This document shows positions 53,160 through 64,000 of a DNA stretch of 64,000 nt, in pieces. A program made the position numbers and the translations under genes. The DNA comes from Lujinxingia vulgaris (GTDB taxonomy: Bacteria; Myxococcota_A; Bradymonadia; Bradymonadales; Bradymonadaceae), in contig NZ_VOSL01000013.1 in NCBI RefSeq assembly GCF_007997005.1, positions 62,001 through 126,000 of the forward strand, read 5' to 3'. Each line of letters begins with the position of its first letter. The stretch's first letter is position 1. The notes under the pieces were generated by a model, which saw only the letters and a program-made list of their open reading frames with translations, made no database searches and was not told where the DNA came from.

Positions 53160-54577
53160 GCGCGCCCATTCCCATTCTTTTCCCGGTCGAGACCATCAAC
53201 CGCGAGCTCGACTTTCGCCTGGCGATGGCGGTGCAGGCCGCCCGCGCCCACAACCGCATCTACATCGGCCAGCACGAGACGCTGATGCGCCTGTGCCGCC
53301 TGCTCGACCACGGGGTCTACTTTGGAAAAAACGCCATCCGCCCTCATTTCCCCGATCGCCTGAACGACTATAACCTCTTGAAATCACGAGGCTTTCGATT
53401 CATCCACCTCGACACCGAGGGGGCGGTCTACCCGGGCACCGAAGATCGCTGGCGCGAGGTGCTGCATAGCCGCATCGACCCGCGCCACCTGGCCGCCGAC
53501 GACTACCTGCTGACCTGGGGCGACTTTCAGCGCGACACCTACCGTGCGCGCGCCCCCCACCTCAGCGAACACATCCGAACCACCGGGCACCCCGGCTTTG
53601 ACCTCTACCTGCCGCGCTGGCGCCCCTACTTTGAGGCCGACACCGCACGCCAGCGCCACCGCTACGGCGACTTTATCCTGATCAACACCAACCTGGCGCG
53701 GACCAACAACCGCATGGGCCGCGACTTTGTGTTCAGCGCCTACAACGGCTTTGATCCCGAAAACTCGGCCAGCCGCCGGCGCACCATCGAGAGCTGGGCA
53801 CGCCAGACCGAGCAGCTCAGCCGCTTTGTGCGCCTGGTCCACGAGCTCAGCCTGCGCTTTCGCCACCAGCCCATCGTGCTGCGCCCCCATCCCTCCGAAG
53901 ATCCGGCGCTCTACGAGCGCATCTTCGCCGGGCTGCCCCACGTGCATGTGCTCCACGAAGGCGCAGTGGCCCCCTGGCTGCTGGCCGCGCGCTGCGTGAT
54001 CCACGACGGCTGCACCACCGGCCTGGAGGCCCACCTGGCCGGCCGCCCCGTCATCAACTTCAACCCGGGAGAGCTCTCCGGCACCGAGCCCCTCTTTTTG
54101 CCCAACCTCTTCGGGCAGCGCTGCGCCAGCATCGACGAGGTCCTCGACGCGGTCGCCTCGCTCACTCGCCGACCTCCCGAGCCGCAGCAGGTCGCCACTC
54201 ACGCCGGCGCACCGCCGGCGGCCGCGCCTGAAGATCCCCGCGCGCTGGCGCTCTTGCATAACTTCCGCGCCGAAGCGATGCCTCTGGCCATGGAGATCCT
54301 CCACGATGCCCAGCGCGGCCTGCGCCCGGCCCGGCCCCCCTCCGACGCGCTGATCGTGGCCGAAGAGCTCGCCGGCCGCGCCGTCGAGGCCACCAAATCG
54401 CTGGCCCGACCGCTCTCACCCCGACACCGCGTGGCCAACGCCTATGCCCGCGGCAAGTTCCCGGGCTTTGATCCCCGCGACATCGCGCGCCGCCTGGCCC
54501 GCGTTCAGGCCCTGGTCGGCCGCTCCGTCTCCCACCGTGTGATCAGCCCGGCCCTCATCATCGTCGAGCCCCGCTGA
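53156..54577 (+). CDS. Surface carbohydrate biosynthesis (glycosyltransferase-like) protein
   Basis: 473 aa, cytoplasmic. It has the RPHPSEDPALYERIF segment and HDGCTTGLEAHLAGRPVINF, which recall capsule polysaccharide and CDP-glycerol-type glycosyltransferases and match proteins often annotated as surface carbohydrate biosynthesis proteins. IPILFPVETINRELDFRLAMA is the family-like start. It overlaps the ABC transporter by 4 bases and is convergent with the histidine kinase gene. The sugar it transfers is unknown. Confidence 0.78.
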   Translation: MSAPIPILFPVETINRELDFRLAMAVQAARAHNRIYIGQHETLMRLCRLLDHGVYFGKNAIRPHFPDRLNDYNLLKSRGFRFIHLDTEGAVYPGTEDRWREVLHSRIDPRHLAADDYLLTWGDFQRDTYRARAPHLSEHIRTTGHPGFDLYLPRWRPYFEADTARQRHRYGDFILINTNLARTNNRMGRDFVFSAYNGFDPENSASRRRTIESWARQTEQLSRFVRLVHELSLRFRHQPIVLRPHPSEDPALYERIFAGLPHVHVLHEGAVAPWLLAARCVIHDGCTTGLEAHLAGRPVINFNPGELSGTEPLFLPNLFGQRCASIDEVLDAVASLTRRPPEPQQVATHAGAPPAAAPEDPRALALLHNFRAEAMPLAMEILHDAQRGLRPARPPSDALIVAEELAGRAVEATKSLARPLSPRHRVANAYARGKFPGFDPRDIARRLARVQALVGRSVSHRVISPALIIVEPR

Positions 54578-54587
54578 GCCGCCCGGC

Positions 54588-57197
<2,610 letters not shown>

Positions 57198-57382
57198 CGA
57201 TACAACCTCGTATGTCGCTTGCGGCTCTGAGAGCGCGGGCAAGCTTCACCTCGCCAGGGCTCCGATCCGAGAGGGTGGCGAGGCAGGGGTACTGCGGGAT
57301 TCTCAGATGCACCAAGCTTACGCGGGCGCGCCGGCGAAGGAAAGATTTTTTCGCCTCGCCAGCCCACGCACCGCCCCTCGGC

Positions 57383-59017
57383 TCAGAGATAGTCGAGCTG
57401 AGGGAGCCCCATCTTAAAGCGCAGGTAATCAAGGGCGCGAGCCGGCTTAAAGATCAGCGGCTCTTCCAGCTCATAGAGCCGGCACAGGCCCAGCACCCAG
57501 CCCTCCCGCCCCAGAATCCCGTTGACCGCGCGCCGCGCCGCCTCATTGGCCGACTCCATCGTCGCCAGGTCGGTGTTGGTGCGCACGTAGTCGCTCGCCA
57601 GAAAGAGGTTCTCAATCTGCGAGGCGGCCTCGGGCCGGTAGCGCAGCGAGCCGACCGTGTTCAGCAAGAGCGGCTCGGTGTTTTTGGTCGGCTGCCCCGG
57701 CTGAATGTCGATGGTCGGCGAGAGGAACCACTCGATGACGTCGGCCGGATCGAGGTAGATGGTGCCGGTGTCGTTGAGGCGGCTTGTGATCTGCGCCCAG
57801 ACCTCCTCCTTGATCTCCTCGGCGGTGCAGTCGCGTGCGGCCTTGCCGTAGATCACCCCGGGCTTGTTCCAGTCCGAGATGCAGATCGACAAAATCCCCT
57901 TCAGATCCCCGTTGCCATACTCGTCGAGATCGATGTCCTCCCAGAAGTTTTGCGAGAAGATCGAGGTCAGCGCCCAGGGGCTATCCACATAAAGGATATG
58001 CCCGTGGTTCAGCGCGATATCCTTGTTCAAAAAGAACAAGATCCCGTTCATCCAGCCTGTCTGCAGCTGATTGAGCGTGGCCAACATCGGGTCTTTCTGC
58101 CCCATCTTCGGGGTGACCTTCTGGGCCATCACCTCCACCGGCAGCGCGCTGACATAATAGTCGGCCTGCACCTGGAAGGTGTCGCCATCCTGGGTGATGT
58201 TCACCCCGCTGATGCGCCCGCTGACCTCGTCGAACTCAAAGGAGTCCACGCTGGCTCCCTTATGGAAGTTCACGCCGAGTTGAGTCAGATACGCCTCCCA
58301 GGGATCGATCCACACCCGGCTGGTCGGCCCGTTGAGGATGCTGTCGACGTGCAGCCAGGGCTGCAAAATGCCCAGCATCAGCTGCACATAGATGCGCGCC
58401 ACGGTGCGCGAGCTCGAGATCTCGGCCTGCATCGCCACCAGATCGCGGGTCAGCCCCACCGCCAGAAAGTCGACGTATTCGTCGGACTTGCCGTCGGCCT
58501 CCACAAAATCCCACCAGGTGAGGTCGTCGTACTCGGTGTTGCGCCGCTCGGTGCAGGCCGTCAAAAACTGCAGCACCTTGCGCGCAAAAAAGAGCATCTC
58601 GCTGCGCGGGATGTTGGCCTCATTCTTCACAATGAGGCGGTAGAGCATCTCCCAGTCATCGAGGCGCTCGGGCAGATAAAGCGGAAACGAGATCTCGGTC
58701 ATCCCCTCGCGCGCCGCCATCACGTGCGTGGTCTCGATGAGGTTGTCGTACACCCCGCGGCGGTTGGTGCCGTAGGGGATGCGCTTCATCGTATCGAAGG
58801 TGTGTTTGTAAAAACTCGGAAAGAAACGAAAGCCGTGCTCCCCGGGCAGGGGCTTGCGACCGCCGGTGGCCGAGCCCGGCACCGGGATGCTGCGCGCCTT
58901 TCCGCCCAGCACCTCCAGACGCTCGTAGACCTCCACATCAAATCCGCGCTCAGCGAGCTCCTGAGCCGCGCTCATCCCACCGACACCACCACCGAGGATC
59001 ACGACCTTCTTCGACAT
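57383..59017 (-). CDS. FAD-dependent amine-oxidase/phytoene-desaturase-like oxidoreductase
   Basis: 544 aa. The N-terminal dinucleotide-binding motif GGGVGG is at 9-14 with Glu32 for the FAD ribose, then GEHGFRFFPSFYKH as in phytoene desaturases (HGFRFFPG-like). VSALPVEVMAQKV and the C-terminal NLFLASDYVRTNTDLATMESANEAARRAVNGIL (second FAD contact) match the family. Related proteins include 15-cis-phytoene desaturase and hydroxysqualene dehydroxylase. Substrate unknown; no carotenoid or hopanoid gene is adjacent. The frame is open 310 codons upstream through Arg/Ser-rich repeat sequence, which I do not take as coding. Confidence 0.88.
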   Translation of the reverse strand: MSKKVVILGGGVGGMSAAQELAERGFDVEVYERLEVLGGKARSIPVPGSATGGRKPLPGEHGFRFFPSFYKHTFDTMKRIPYGTNRRGVYDNLIETTHVMAAREGMTEISFPLYLPERLDDWEMLYRLIVKNEANIPRSEMLFFARKVLQFLTACTERRNTEYDDLTWWDFVEADGKSDEYVDFLAVGLTRDLVAMQAEISSSRTVARIYVQLMLGILQPWLHVDSILNGPTSRVWIDPWEAYLTQLGVNFHKGASVDSFEFDEVSGRISGVNITQDGDTFQVQADYYVSALPVEVMAQKVTPKMGQKDPMLATLNQLQTGWMNGILFFLNKDIALNHGHILYVDSPWALTSIFSQNFWEDIDLDEYGNGDLKGILSICISDWNKPGVIYGKAARDCTAEEIKEEVWAQITSRLNDTGTIYLDPADVIEWFLSPTIDIQPGQPTKNTEPLLLNTVGSLRYRPEAASQIENLFLASDYVRTNTDLATMESANEAARRAVNGILGREGWVLGLCRLYELEEPLIFKPARALDYLRFKMGLPQLDYL

Positions 59018-59249
59018 CGTCTGCCCATCCGCAACTACCAGGGTTAACCACCACACACGCCCGACCGGCCCTAAAAACCGAAGAGAATCGCCGCGCGTTT
59101 GCTGCTCCTTCACAAGTGCCCCGACTTTAGCCCCCTCACCCGAGTGGGGCAATAAAGGTTTTTTACAAGTGGGTGACGATGCGCCCGGGGAGGTGCCGGG
59201 GGTTCGCGCTGTGAGGCGAATTGTGCGGGCGTTGGCGGGTTCGCGCTGT

Positions 59250-59283
59250 GGTTGGGTGGTTGGGTGGTTGGGTGGTTGTGGGG
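59250..59283 (+). repeat. G-rich array, G-quadruplex candidate
   Basis: Seven or more runs of two to four G separated by TT or T spacers in 34 bases. Such spacing fits a G-quadruplex on the plus strand. A diverged inverted version of the same sequence occurs within the 92-bp repeats at 60560-60927. Confidence 0.75.
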
Positions 59284-59334
59284 CGCCGGGGGTTCGCGAT
59301 GTGGGGCGGTTCGTGAGCGCGTGGGGCGGTTCAC

Positions 59335-59505
59335 GAGATCGAGTACGAGATCGAGATCGAGATCGAGCCCGAGTACCAGGTCGAGTACGAGTACCAGGTC
59401 GAGCCCGAGATCGAGCCCGAGATCGAGATCCAGATCGAGTTCGCGTTCGAGATCGAGATCCAGATCGAGATCGAGATCGAGATCCAGATCGAGATCGAGA
59501 TCGAG
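59335..59505. repeat. GAGATC-type hexamer tandem array
   Basis: About 28 consecutive 6-base units, mostly GAGATC with variants such as GAGCCC, GAGTAC, CAGATC and CAGGTC. The same units occur in inverted orientation in the 18-bp array at 60432-60557. Confidence 0.9.
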
Positions 59506-60269
59506 GGCGCCAGCTCCTCCGACTCCCCGGCCACCGGAGCCGCCGGCTCACCGGACCACCGCTCTCCAGGGCGGTCGCCGGCTCGATATCGCCAATGGCC
59601 TTATGACGGCTCTGCGCCTCCAGCACCCGGGACTGCTGCTCGCTCACTGGCGAGAGAATGTACTCCCTCGCCACGCTCGCCACGCCATCCTCCAGAACCG
59701 AAAAACTCGCCAGAATTATCATCAGCGCCAGACACGTGGCTTCATGCAGCTTCTCGCGCCGCGCGACGACCTCAATCCCAGGTGGTGTGCTCGGCCATTT
59801 GGCGACGAAGCTCCGCGGCAAAATCCGCCATGCCCGTGCGGAAACGCGCCATCTCATAATGCCATACACAGCAGGCCGAAGCGGGGCGCGATTTTTGTGC
59901 AGATACCCCGCTCGGCTCCCCGCGCAGCACAGCCGACGCCATGCCATCTCTCCGCACTTTCCCGCTCATGCTTTGACCACGCACCTCCCACACCCGCGCC
60001 GAAACCACCAGAACCTACCCATTTTGGGTGACCCGCACCCTCCAAAACAAGACCCGGTCTTGTCTCCGAGCGCCGCTAAGCCTCCAAAACAGGAGCCCCT
60101 CCGGCCCCGGAGGGGCTCCGACACCCCTGCGCCCCGGAGCCCCTCTACCCCTTTCGTGGGAAGAACACCCCCTCCAGCCCTGCCGCCTGCCTTTTTCGAG
60201 CTTCGCTGAGCCTCCAGAGCCACACCCCGGGCCTTTTTTGAGCTTCGCCAGGGCGAAAGTGCCTCCCGG

Positions 60270-60422
60270 GACCCGGGTCACCTCCCCCCACGCCGCGCTC
60301 CCGCAACGCCTTCCGACCCGGGTCACCTCCCCCGCGGCGCGCTCCCGCAACGCCTTCCGACCCGGGTCACCTCCCCCCACGCCGCGCTCCCGCAACGCCT
60401 TCCGACCCGGGTCACCTCCCCT
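60270..60422. repeat. 45-bp tandem repeat, three copies and a partial
   Basis: Each unit begins GACCCGGGTCACCTCCCC and ends CGCAACGCCTTCC. Unit starts are at 60270, 60315, 60359 and 60404, so the periods are 45, 44 and 45. GACCCGGGTC is itself a palindrome. Confidence 0.93.
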
Positions 60423-60431
60423 CCTCCCCCC

Positions 60432-60557
60432 TCTCGATCTCGGGCTCGATCTCGATCTCGGGCTCGATCTCGATCTCGGGCTCGATCTCGATCTCGGGCT
60501 CGATCTCGATCTCGGGCTCGATCTCGATCTCGGGCTCGATCTCGATCTCGGGCTCGA
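60432..60557. repeat. 18-bp tandem repeat, about seven copies
   Basis: Unit CTCGATCTCGATCTCGGG; GGG runs recur exactly every 18 bases from 60442 to 60550. The copies are identical, which suggests recent amplification. On the minus strand it reads as the GAGATC array of 59335-59505. Confidence 0.95.
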
Positions 60558-60559
60558 AC

Positions 60560-60927
60560 CCGCACCCCACCAGACGCCCGCACGAATCGACCATCCCCCG
60601 CAAACCCCGACGCCCCTCAACCACACAACCACACAACCACACAACCACAACCCGCACCCCACCAGACGCCCGCACGAATCGACCATCCCCCGCAAACCCC
60701 GACGCCCCTCAACCACACAACCACCCAACCACACAACCACAACCCGCACCCCACCAGACGCCCGCACGAATCGACCAACCCCCGCAAACCCCGACGCCCC
60801 TCAACCACACAACCACACAACCACCTAACCACAACCCGCATCCCACCAGACGCCCGCACGAATCGACCAACCCCCGCAAACCCCGACGCCCCCCAACCAC
60901 CCAACCACCCAACCACCTCACCACAAC
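60560..60927. repeat. 92-bp tandem repeat, four copies
   Basis: Unit starts at 60560, 60652, 60744 and 60836, each exactly 92 bases apart, with few substitutions. Each unit has CCAGACGCCCGCACGAATCG, then an AACCACAC-type C-rich stretch. There are no unique spacers, so this is not CRISPR. A diverged, inverted copy (about 1.4 units) can be aligned by eye at about 59190-59330. Confidence 0.94.
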
Positions 60928-61156
60928 CCGCAAACCCCACCTCCGCGCGCCCCCCAACCCGACCGAATCCCGGACAACGCCGCTGGATTCGTCCTGGGGC
61001 GCTCGGCGAAAAGTTGGCGCCCGCTCACCACCGTTGCCACCCTTTATCCGGATCGTTATCTTACGCGCCGTTTGACTCCTGAGCGCCGCGCTCCGACCGA
61101 CCGCGTAAACCTCCGCGCCGCGCCCCCCTTTCACTCACCGTTTTCGCGGAAAGCTT

Positions 61157-62101
61157 ATGCCTGGCATCGGAATCATCACCAACCCCCACAGCCGCCGTAA
61201 CCGCCGCTACCCCGAGCGGATGCGCCGGCTCGGCTACATGCTCGGCCAGCACGACACCTACGAGCTGACCAACCGCATCGAAGACGTCGAGGAGGTCGCC
61301 CGCAAGTTCAAAGAGAGCGGCATCGAGATCCTCGCGCTCAACGGCGGCGACGGCACCAACCACGTCACCCTGACCAATTTTATAAAAGTCTACGGCGACG
61401 AGCCGCTCCCGAAAGTCGCGCTCTTGCGGGGCGGCACGATGAACACCGTCTCCAACGCCGTGGGTATCAGCGGGGCGCCGCCCAAATTGTTGGCGAACCT
61501 GGTCGAGAAGTACTACACCGGCCAGCCTTTTGAGACGACGCGCCGCGATATCCTCAAGGTCGAAGATGAGACTGGCGAGCGCTACGGGTTTATCTTTGGC
61601 AACGGCATCGTCTCCAACTTTCTCGAAGAGTATTACGCCACCGGCAACCCCAGCCCCACCACCGCCGGCGTGCTCTTGAGCAAAGCGCTGGCTACCATGC
61701 CGGTGGGCGGGGAGCTTCCCAAACGCCTCTTTCGCCCTTTTCACGCCAGCATCGAGTTCGATGAGAGCATGTGGGAGGAGCGCGATTACGCCTCGGTGCT
61801 CGCCAGCACCGTCGACCAGATCGGCCTGGGGTTTCGGCCCTTTATCCGCTGCCAGGAGCGCGATCACACCTTCCATCTGCTCGGCGTGACCGGCGGTCCG
61901 GTGGACATTGCGCTCGCGCTGCCGAGAATTCGTCTTGGCCTGCCCGTCGACGAGCGTAAGATTCGCAGCGAGGTCAGCTCCCGGGCGATCTTCCGCTCCT
62001 CGGAGCCCATCAACTACACCATCGACGGGGATATGCACGTGGCCCAGTCCGGCGAAGTTACCCTCTCCACGGGCCCCTCCGTCGAACTCATCATCAAATA
62101 G
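61157..62101 (+). CDS. Diacylglycerol/lipid kinase catalytic-domain protein
   Basis: 314 aa, cytoplasmic or membrane-associated lipid kinase. GGDGT at 63-67 within ILALNGGDGTNHVTL is the ATP-binding signature; LLRGGTMNTVSNAVG is the second conserved block (usually P-x-GTxND); a beta-rich C-terminal domain follows, ending IDGDMHVAQSGEVTLS. It probably phosphorylates diacylglycerol or a related lipid; YegS/DgkB and BmrU-like members share these features. The replacement of the usual GTxND Asp by Thr is unusual. It is followed by copy 2 of the dispersed element. Confidence 0.87.
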   Translation: MPGIGIITNPHSRRNRRYPERMRRLGYMLGQHDTYELTNRIEDVEEVARKFKESGIEILALNGGDGTNHVTLTNFIKVYGDEPLPKVALLRGGTMNTVSNAVGISGAPPKLLANLVEKYYTGQPFETTRRDILKVEDETGERYGFIFGNGIVSNFLEEYYATGNPSPTTAGVLLSKALATMPVGGELPKRLFRPFHASIEFDESMWEERDYASVLASTVDQIGLGFRPFIRCQERDHTFHLLGVTGGPVDIALALPRIRLGLPVDERKIRSEVSSRAIFRSSEPINYTIDGDMHVAQSGEVTLSTGPSVELIIK

Positions 62102-62154
62102 TCGCGGTACCACAACCTACCCGCGCGCTCTCGCCGTCCTGACCGCGCCTCACC

Positions 62155-62314
62155 AACGCCATGGGCAGAAGTCGATGTCGACGGATACGAGATTGAGAGT
62201 GACTCGGGCACGGCGCAAAACACAGGCGATGCTTTAGCATCGTCGAGGCTTTGCAACACAGCCCGGGGTGCTCTCAATGCAGTAGACGCGACATCGACGA
62301 CAGCTCACGGCGTT
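62155..62314 (+). repeat. Dispersed 160-bp inverted-repeat element, copy 2
   Basis: Ends AACGCCATGGGC (left) and GCTCACGGCGTT (right), inverted repeats with two differences. The core GGCGATGCTTTAGCATCG and the following CGTCGAGGCTTTGCAAC are identical to copy 1 at 43621-43778, and flanking arms align well. It lies 53 bases after the lipid kinase gene and ends 20 bases before the phosphorylase start. Confidence 0.8.
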
Positions 62315-62333
62315 CCATTGGAGCCATGATTTC

Positions 62334-64000
62334 ATGAGCGATTCCTTTGAGCTGGTCGGACACCTGAAAAACCTGAGCGCGAACCTCTGGTGGAGCTGGC
62401 ACCCGGAGATCTGGGAGATCTTCGAGACGCTGGACGCCGAGCGCTGGTCGCGACTTCACCAGAACCCCATCGCCTTTATCGAGAGCTTTGAGCCCGGGGA
62501 GCTCGAGGCGCGCGCCGGCCGCGGCGCGCTGGCAAGCCGCATCCAGCAGGCCGCGCGCCGCCAGGCCGACGAGCTGCGTCAGCGCGGCCCCTCCACCCTG
62601 ATGGATGCCGCCCCCCTGCACCGCCGTCCGGTGGCCTACTTCTGCGCGGAGTTCGGCCTGCACGAGTCGTTGCCCATCTACTCCGGCGGCCTGGGCGTGT
62701 TGGCCGGCGACCACCTCAAGGCCGCAAGCGATCTGGGCGTGCCCATTGTCGGCGTGGGGCTTTTTTACGCCGAGGGCTACTTTCAGCAGGCCCTCGATGA
62801 GGAGGGCCGCCAGAGCGAGCTCTACGGCCGCACCCGCGTCGACACCCTGCCCATTCGCAAGCTTTTGGATGCCGACGGCCAGCCCCGGGTGGTGCAGGTG
62901 GAGGTGGCAGGACGCCCCATCCGCCTGCACGTCTGGGAGGCGCACGTCGGCCGCACCCGCCTCTTACTTCTCGACTGCGACATTGAGCTCAATCCCCCTG
63001 ACGATCGCCGCCTGACCACCCAGCTCTACGGCGGCGACCAGCGCACGCGCATCCGCCAGGAGGCCTTACTCGGCGTCGGCGGTGTGCGCGCCCTGGCCCA
63101 GCTCGGCATCACCCCGGGGGTCTTTCATCTCAACGAGGGCCACAGCGCCTTCGCCACCCTGGAGCTCTGCGCGCGCCGCATGGCCGAGGAGGGCATCGAC
63201 TGGGAGGAGGCCCGCGAGCGCGTCGCGCGCCAGACCGTCTTCACCACGCACACCCCCGTGCCGGCCGGCCACGACCGCTTCGCCCCGGAGATGATCGACG
63301 AGGCCCTGGGCGATCTTCGCGAGCGCCTCAACCTCGACCTTCGCGCCTTCCACGGTCTGGGGCGCCTGGATCTCGACGACCCCAACGAGCCCTTCTGCAT
63401 GACCGTGCTCGCCATGAAGATGAGCCAGTTCACCAACGGGGTGAGCAACCTCCATGGCCGCGTCAGCCGCCAGATGTGGCAAAACCTCTGGCCCACGCGC
63501 TCCGCCCACGAGGTGCCCATCGGGCATATCACCAACGGCATTCACGTGGCCTCCTTTCTGGCCCCGCAGATGCGCGCCCTCTTCGATCGTCACTTAGGCC
63601 CGGCCTGGCACACACGCATGGAGCGCCCCGAGACCTGGCAAGAAATCGCCGCGATGGATGACGGTGAGCTCTGGGAGACGCACCAGATCCTCAAGGCAAA
63701 GTTGTTGGACTTTGTGCAGGCGCGTCTGGCCTCCCAGCCCGGCCCCCGCGGCGATGGCCCGGGCCAGGTGCGCCCGGGAAGCGGCCTCGATCAAGACGTC
63801 CTCACCATCGGCTTTGCGCGCCGCTTTGCCACCTACAAACGCGCCGACCTGATCTTAAGCGATCTGGAACGTTTTAAGGCGATGATCCACAGCAGCGAGC
63901 GCCCCCTCCAGATCCTCTACGCCGGCAAGGCTCACCCCGCCGACCGTTTTGGCAAAGCGCTCATCGAAAAGATCGTCGGGCTGACCACCGACCCGGCCCT
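62334..64000 (+). CDS. Alpha-glucan phosphorylase (GT35), 3' end beyond window
   Basis: At least 555 codons visible. The enzyme releases glucose-1-phosphate from glycogen or maltodextrin using phosphate and PLP. The N-terminus LKNLSANLWWSWHPEIW is the DUF3417 segment of the short alpha-glucan phosphorylases; further on are AYFCAEFGLHESLPIYSGG, GVFHLNEGHSAFATLE, THTPVPAGHDRF, HITNGIHVASF and FARRFATYKRADLIL. The PLP-binding lysine is past the window edge. Start ATG at 62334 has GGAG at 62320 as a possible ribosome site. It lies directly after the copy 2 repeat element, so its promoter is either inside or upstream of that element. Confidence 0.93.
   Translation, partial: MSDSFELVGHLKNLSANLWWSWHPEIWEIFETLDAERWSRLHQNPIAFIESFEPGELEARAGRGALASRIQQAARRQADELRQRGPSTLMDAAPLHRRPVAYFCAEFGLHESLPIYSGGLGVLAGDHLKAASDLGVPIVGVGLFYAEGYFQQALDEEGRQSELYGRTRVDTLPIRKLLDADGQPRVVQVEVAGRPIRLHVWEAHVGRTRLLLLDCDIELNPPDDRRLTTQLYGGDQRTRIRQEALLGVGGVRALAQLGITPGVFHLNEGHSAFATLELCARRMAEEGIDWEEARERVARQTVFTTHTPVPAGHDRFAPEMIDEALGDLRERLNLDLRAFHGLGRLDLDDPNEPFCMTVLAMKMSQFTNGVSNLHGRVSRQMWQNLWPTRSAHEVPIGHITNGIHVASFLAPQMRALFDRHLGPAWHTRMERPETWQEIAAMDDGELWETHQILKAKLLDFVQARLASQPGPRGDGPGQVRPGSGLDQDVLTIGFARRFATYKRADLILSDLERFKAMIHSSERPLQILYAGKAHPADRFGKALIEKIVGLTTDPA

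Larger units (their letters stand above)
59018..61156. other. 2.1-kb non-coding repeat island
   Basis: No gene is supported. The open frames on both strands owe their length to hexamer repeats giving Arg-Ser or Ile-Glu runs. From left to right: a G-run array (59250-59283), a GAGATC-type array (59335-59505), about 0.75 kb of unique sequence with strong hairpins at 60047-60063 and 60092-60119, a 45-bp repeat (60270-60422), an 18-bp repeat (60432-60557) and a 92-bp repeat (60560-60927). Arrays at both ends share sequence in opposite orientation. The unique part has no convincing promoter or RNA motif. Confidence 0.75.

Noticed and set aside
59018-59947. A 310-codon N-terminal extension of the flavoprotein gene
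   Set aside because: The extension is Arg/Ser-rich hexamer-repeat translation; the true FAD-binding start MSKKVVILGGGVGG begins at 59017.
59252-60031. Plus-strand frame giving long Arg-Ser repeats
   Set aside because: Product of the GAGATC-type array. The Glu-Ile frame over the same array also has no start codon after its upstream stop.
60028-60828. Plus- and minus-strand frames over the 18-, 45- and 92-bp repeats
   Set aside because: Repeat-driven open frames with no domain and overlapping frames on both strands; no ribosome site.
60270-60927. Possible CRISPR array
   Set aside because: The repeats are directly contiguous tandem copies without unique spacers, and no cas gene is in the window.

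Overview
This is a GC-rich chromosomal window. Lipoproteins with lipobox signal peptides, a Wzc-type tyrosine kinase, an O-antigen-ligase-like protein and PglC/PglK-like enzymes point to a Gram-negative bacterium. The many exported or lipid-anchored proteins of unknown function, the arrays of DsbA-like domains and the overall gene style suggest Myxococcota, perhaps Bradymonadia. That placement is inference; no taxonomic marker gene was compared. I see no prophage, transposase, plasmid function or CRISPR array.

Layout. 0.2-4.3 kb: class II photolyase, a TIGR01777-type epimerase and a glycosyltransferase. 4.6-8.8 kb: a 2-oxoacid dehydrogenase E1 alpha/beta pair, then a lipoyl/E3-binding/PglD-type acyltransferase fusion and a PglC-like phosphoglycosyl transferase (the most unusual system here). 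8.9-14.5 kb: ATP-grasp, ElyC/YdcF-like, RmlD, ChaC, a lipoprotein and a YidD-domain lipoprotein. 14.6-17.1 kb: four tRNA genes, a zinc-ribbon coiled-coil protein and RNase P RNA. 17.2-23.5 kb: a lipoprotein, thymidine phosphorylase, two Hsp20 chaperones, an acidic lipoprotein and an MgtC/DUF4010 membrane protein. 23.5-29.6 kb: three consecutive envelope proteins with seven DsbA-like domains in all, and an exported protein of unknown function. 29.8-54.6 kb: a large surface-polysaccharide region. 54.6-59.0 kb: a hybrid histidine kinase and a phytoene-desaturase-like flavoprotein. 59.0-61.1 kb: a non-coding island of tandem repeats. 61.2-64.0 kb: a diacylglycerol-kinase-like protein and the start of an alpha-glucan phosphorylase that runs off the end.

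How the genes work together. The polysaccharide region supplies sugar nucleotides: WbpB/D/E-like enzymes with a TviB-like dehydrogenase for a di-N-acetylated uronic acid, Ugd plus a UDP-glucuronate 4-epimerase for uronic acids, RmlA/B and an RmlC-like protein with RmlD about 35 kb away for a dTDP-6-deoxyhexose, and a membrane-bound CapD/WbpM-like 4,6-dehydratase. It also encodes glycosyltransferases, including a double-GT fusion, a PglK-like flippase, a ligase/polymerase-like membrane protein and the Wzc chain-length kinase. A recurring theme is acylation of amino sugars by different donors: acetyl-CoA (WbpD-like), formyl-tetrahydrofolate (a formyltransferase overlapping a deacetylase) and possibly a lipoyl-bound acyl group (E1 plus the lipoyl-PglD fusion).

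Two copies of a 158-160 bp inverted-repeat element lie 18.5 kb apart, each directly behind a plus-strand gene. One of them supplies the last codons of the UDP-glucuronate epimerase gene.
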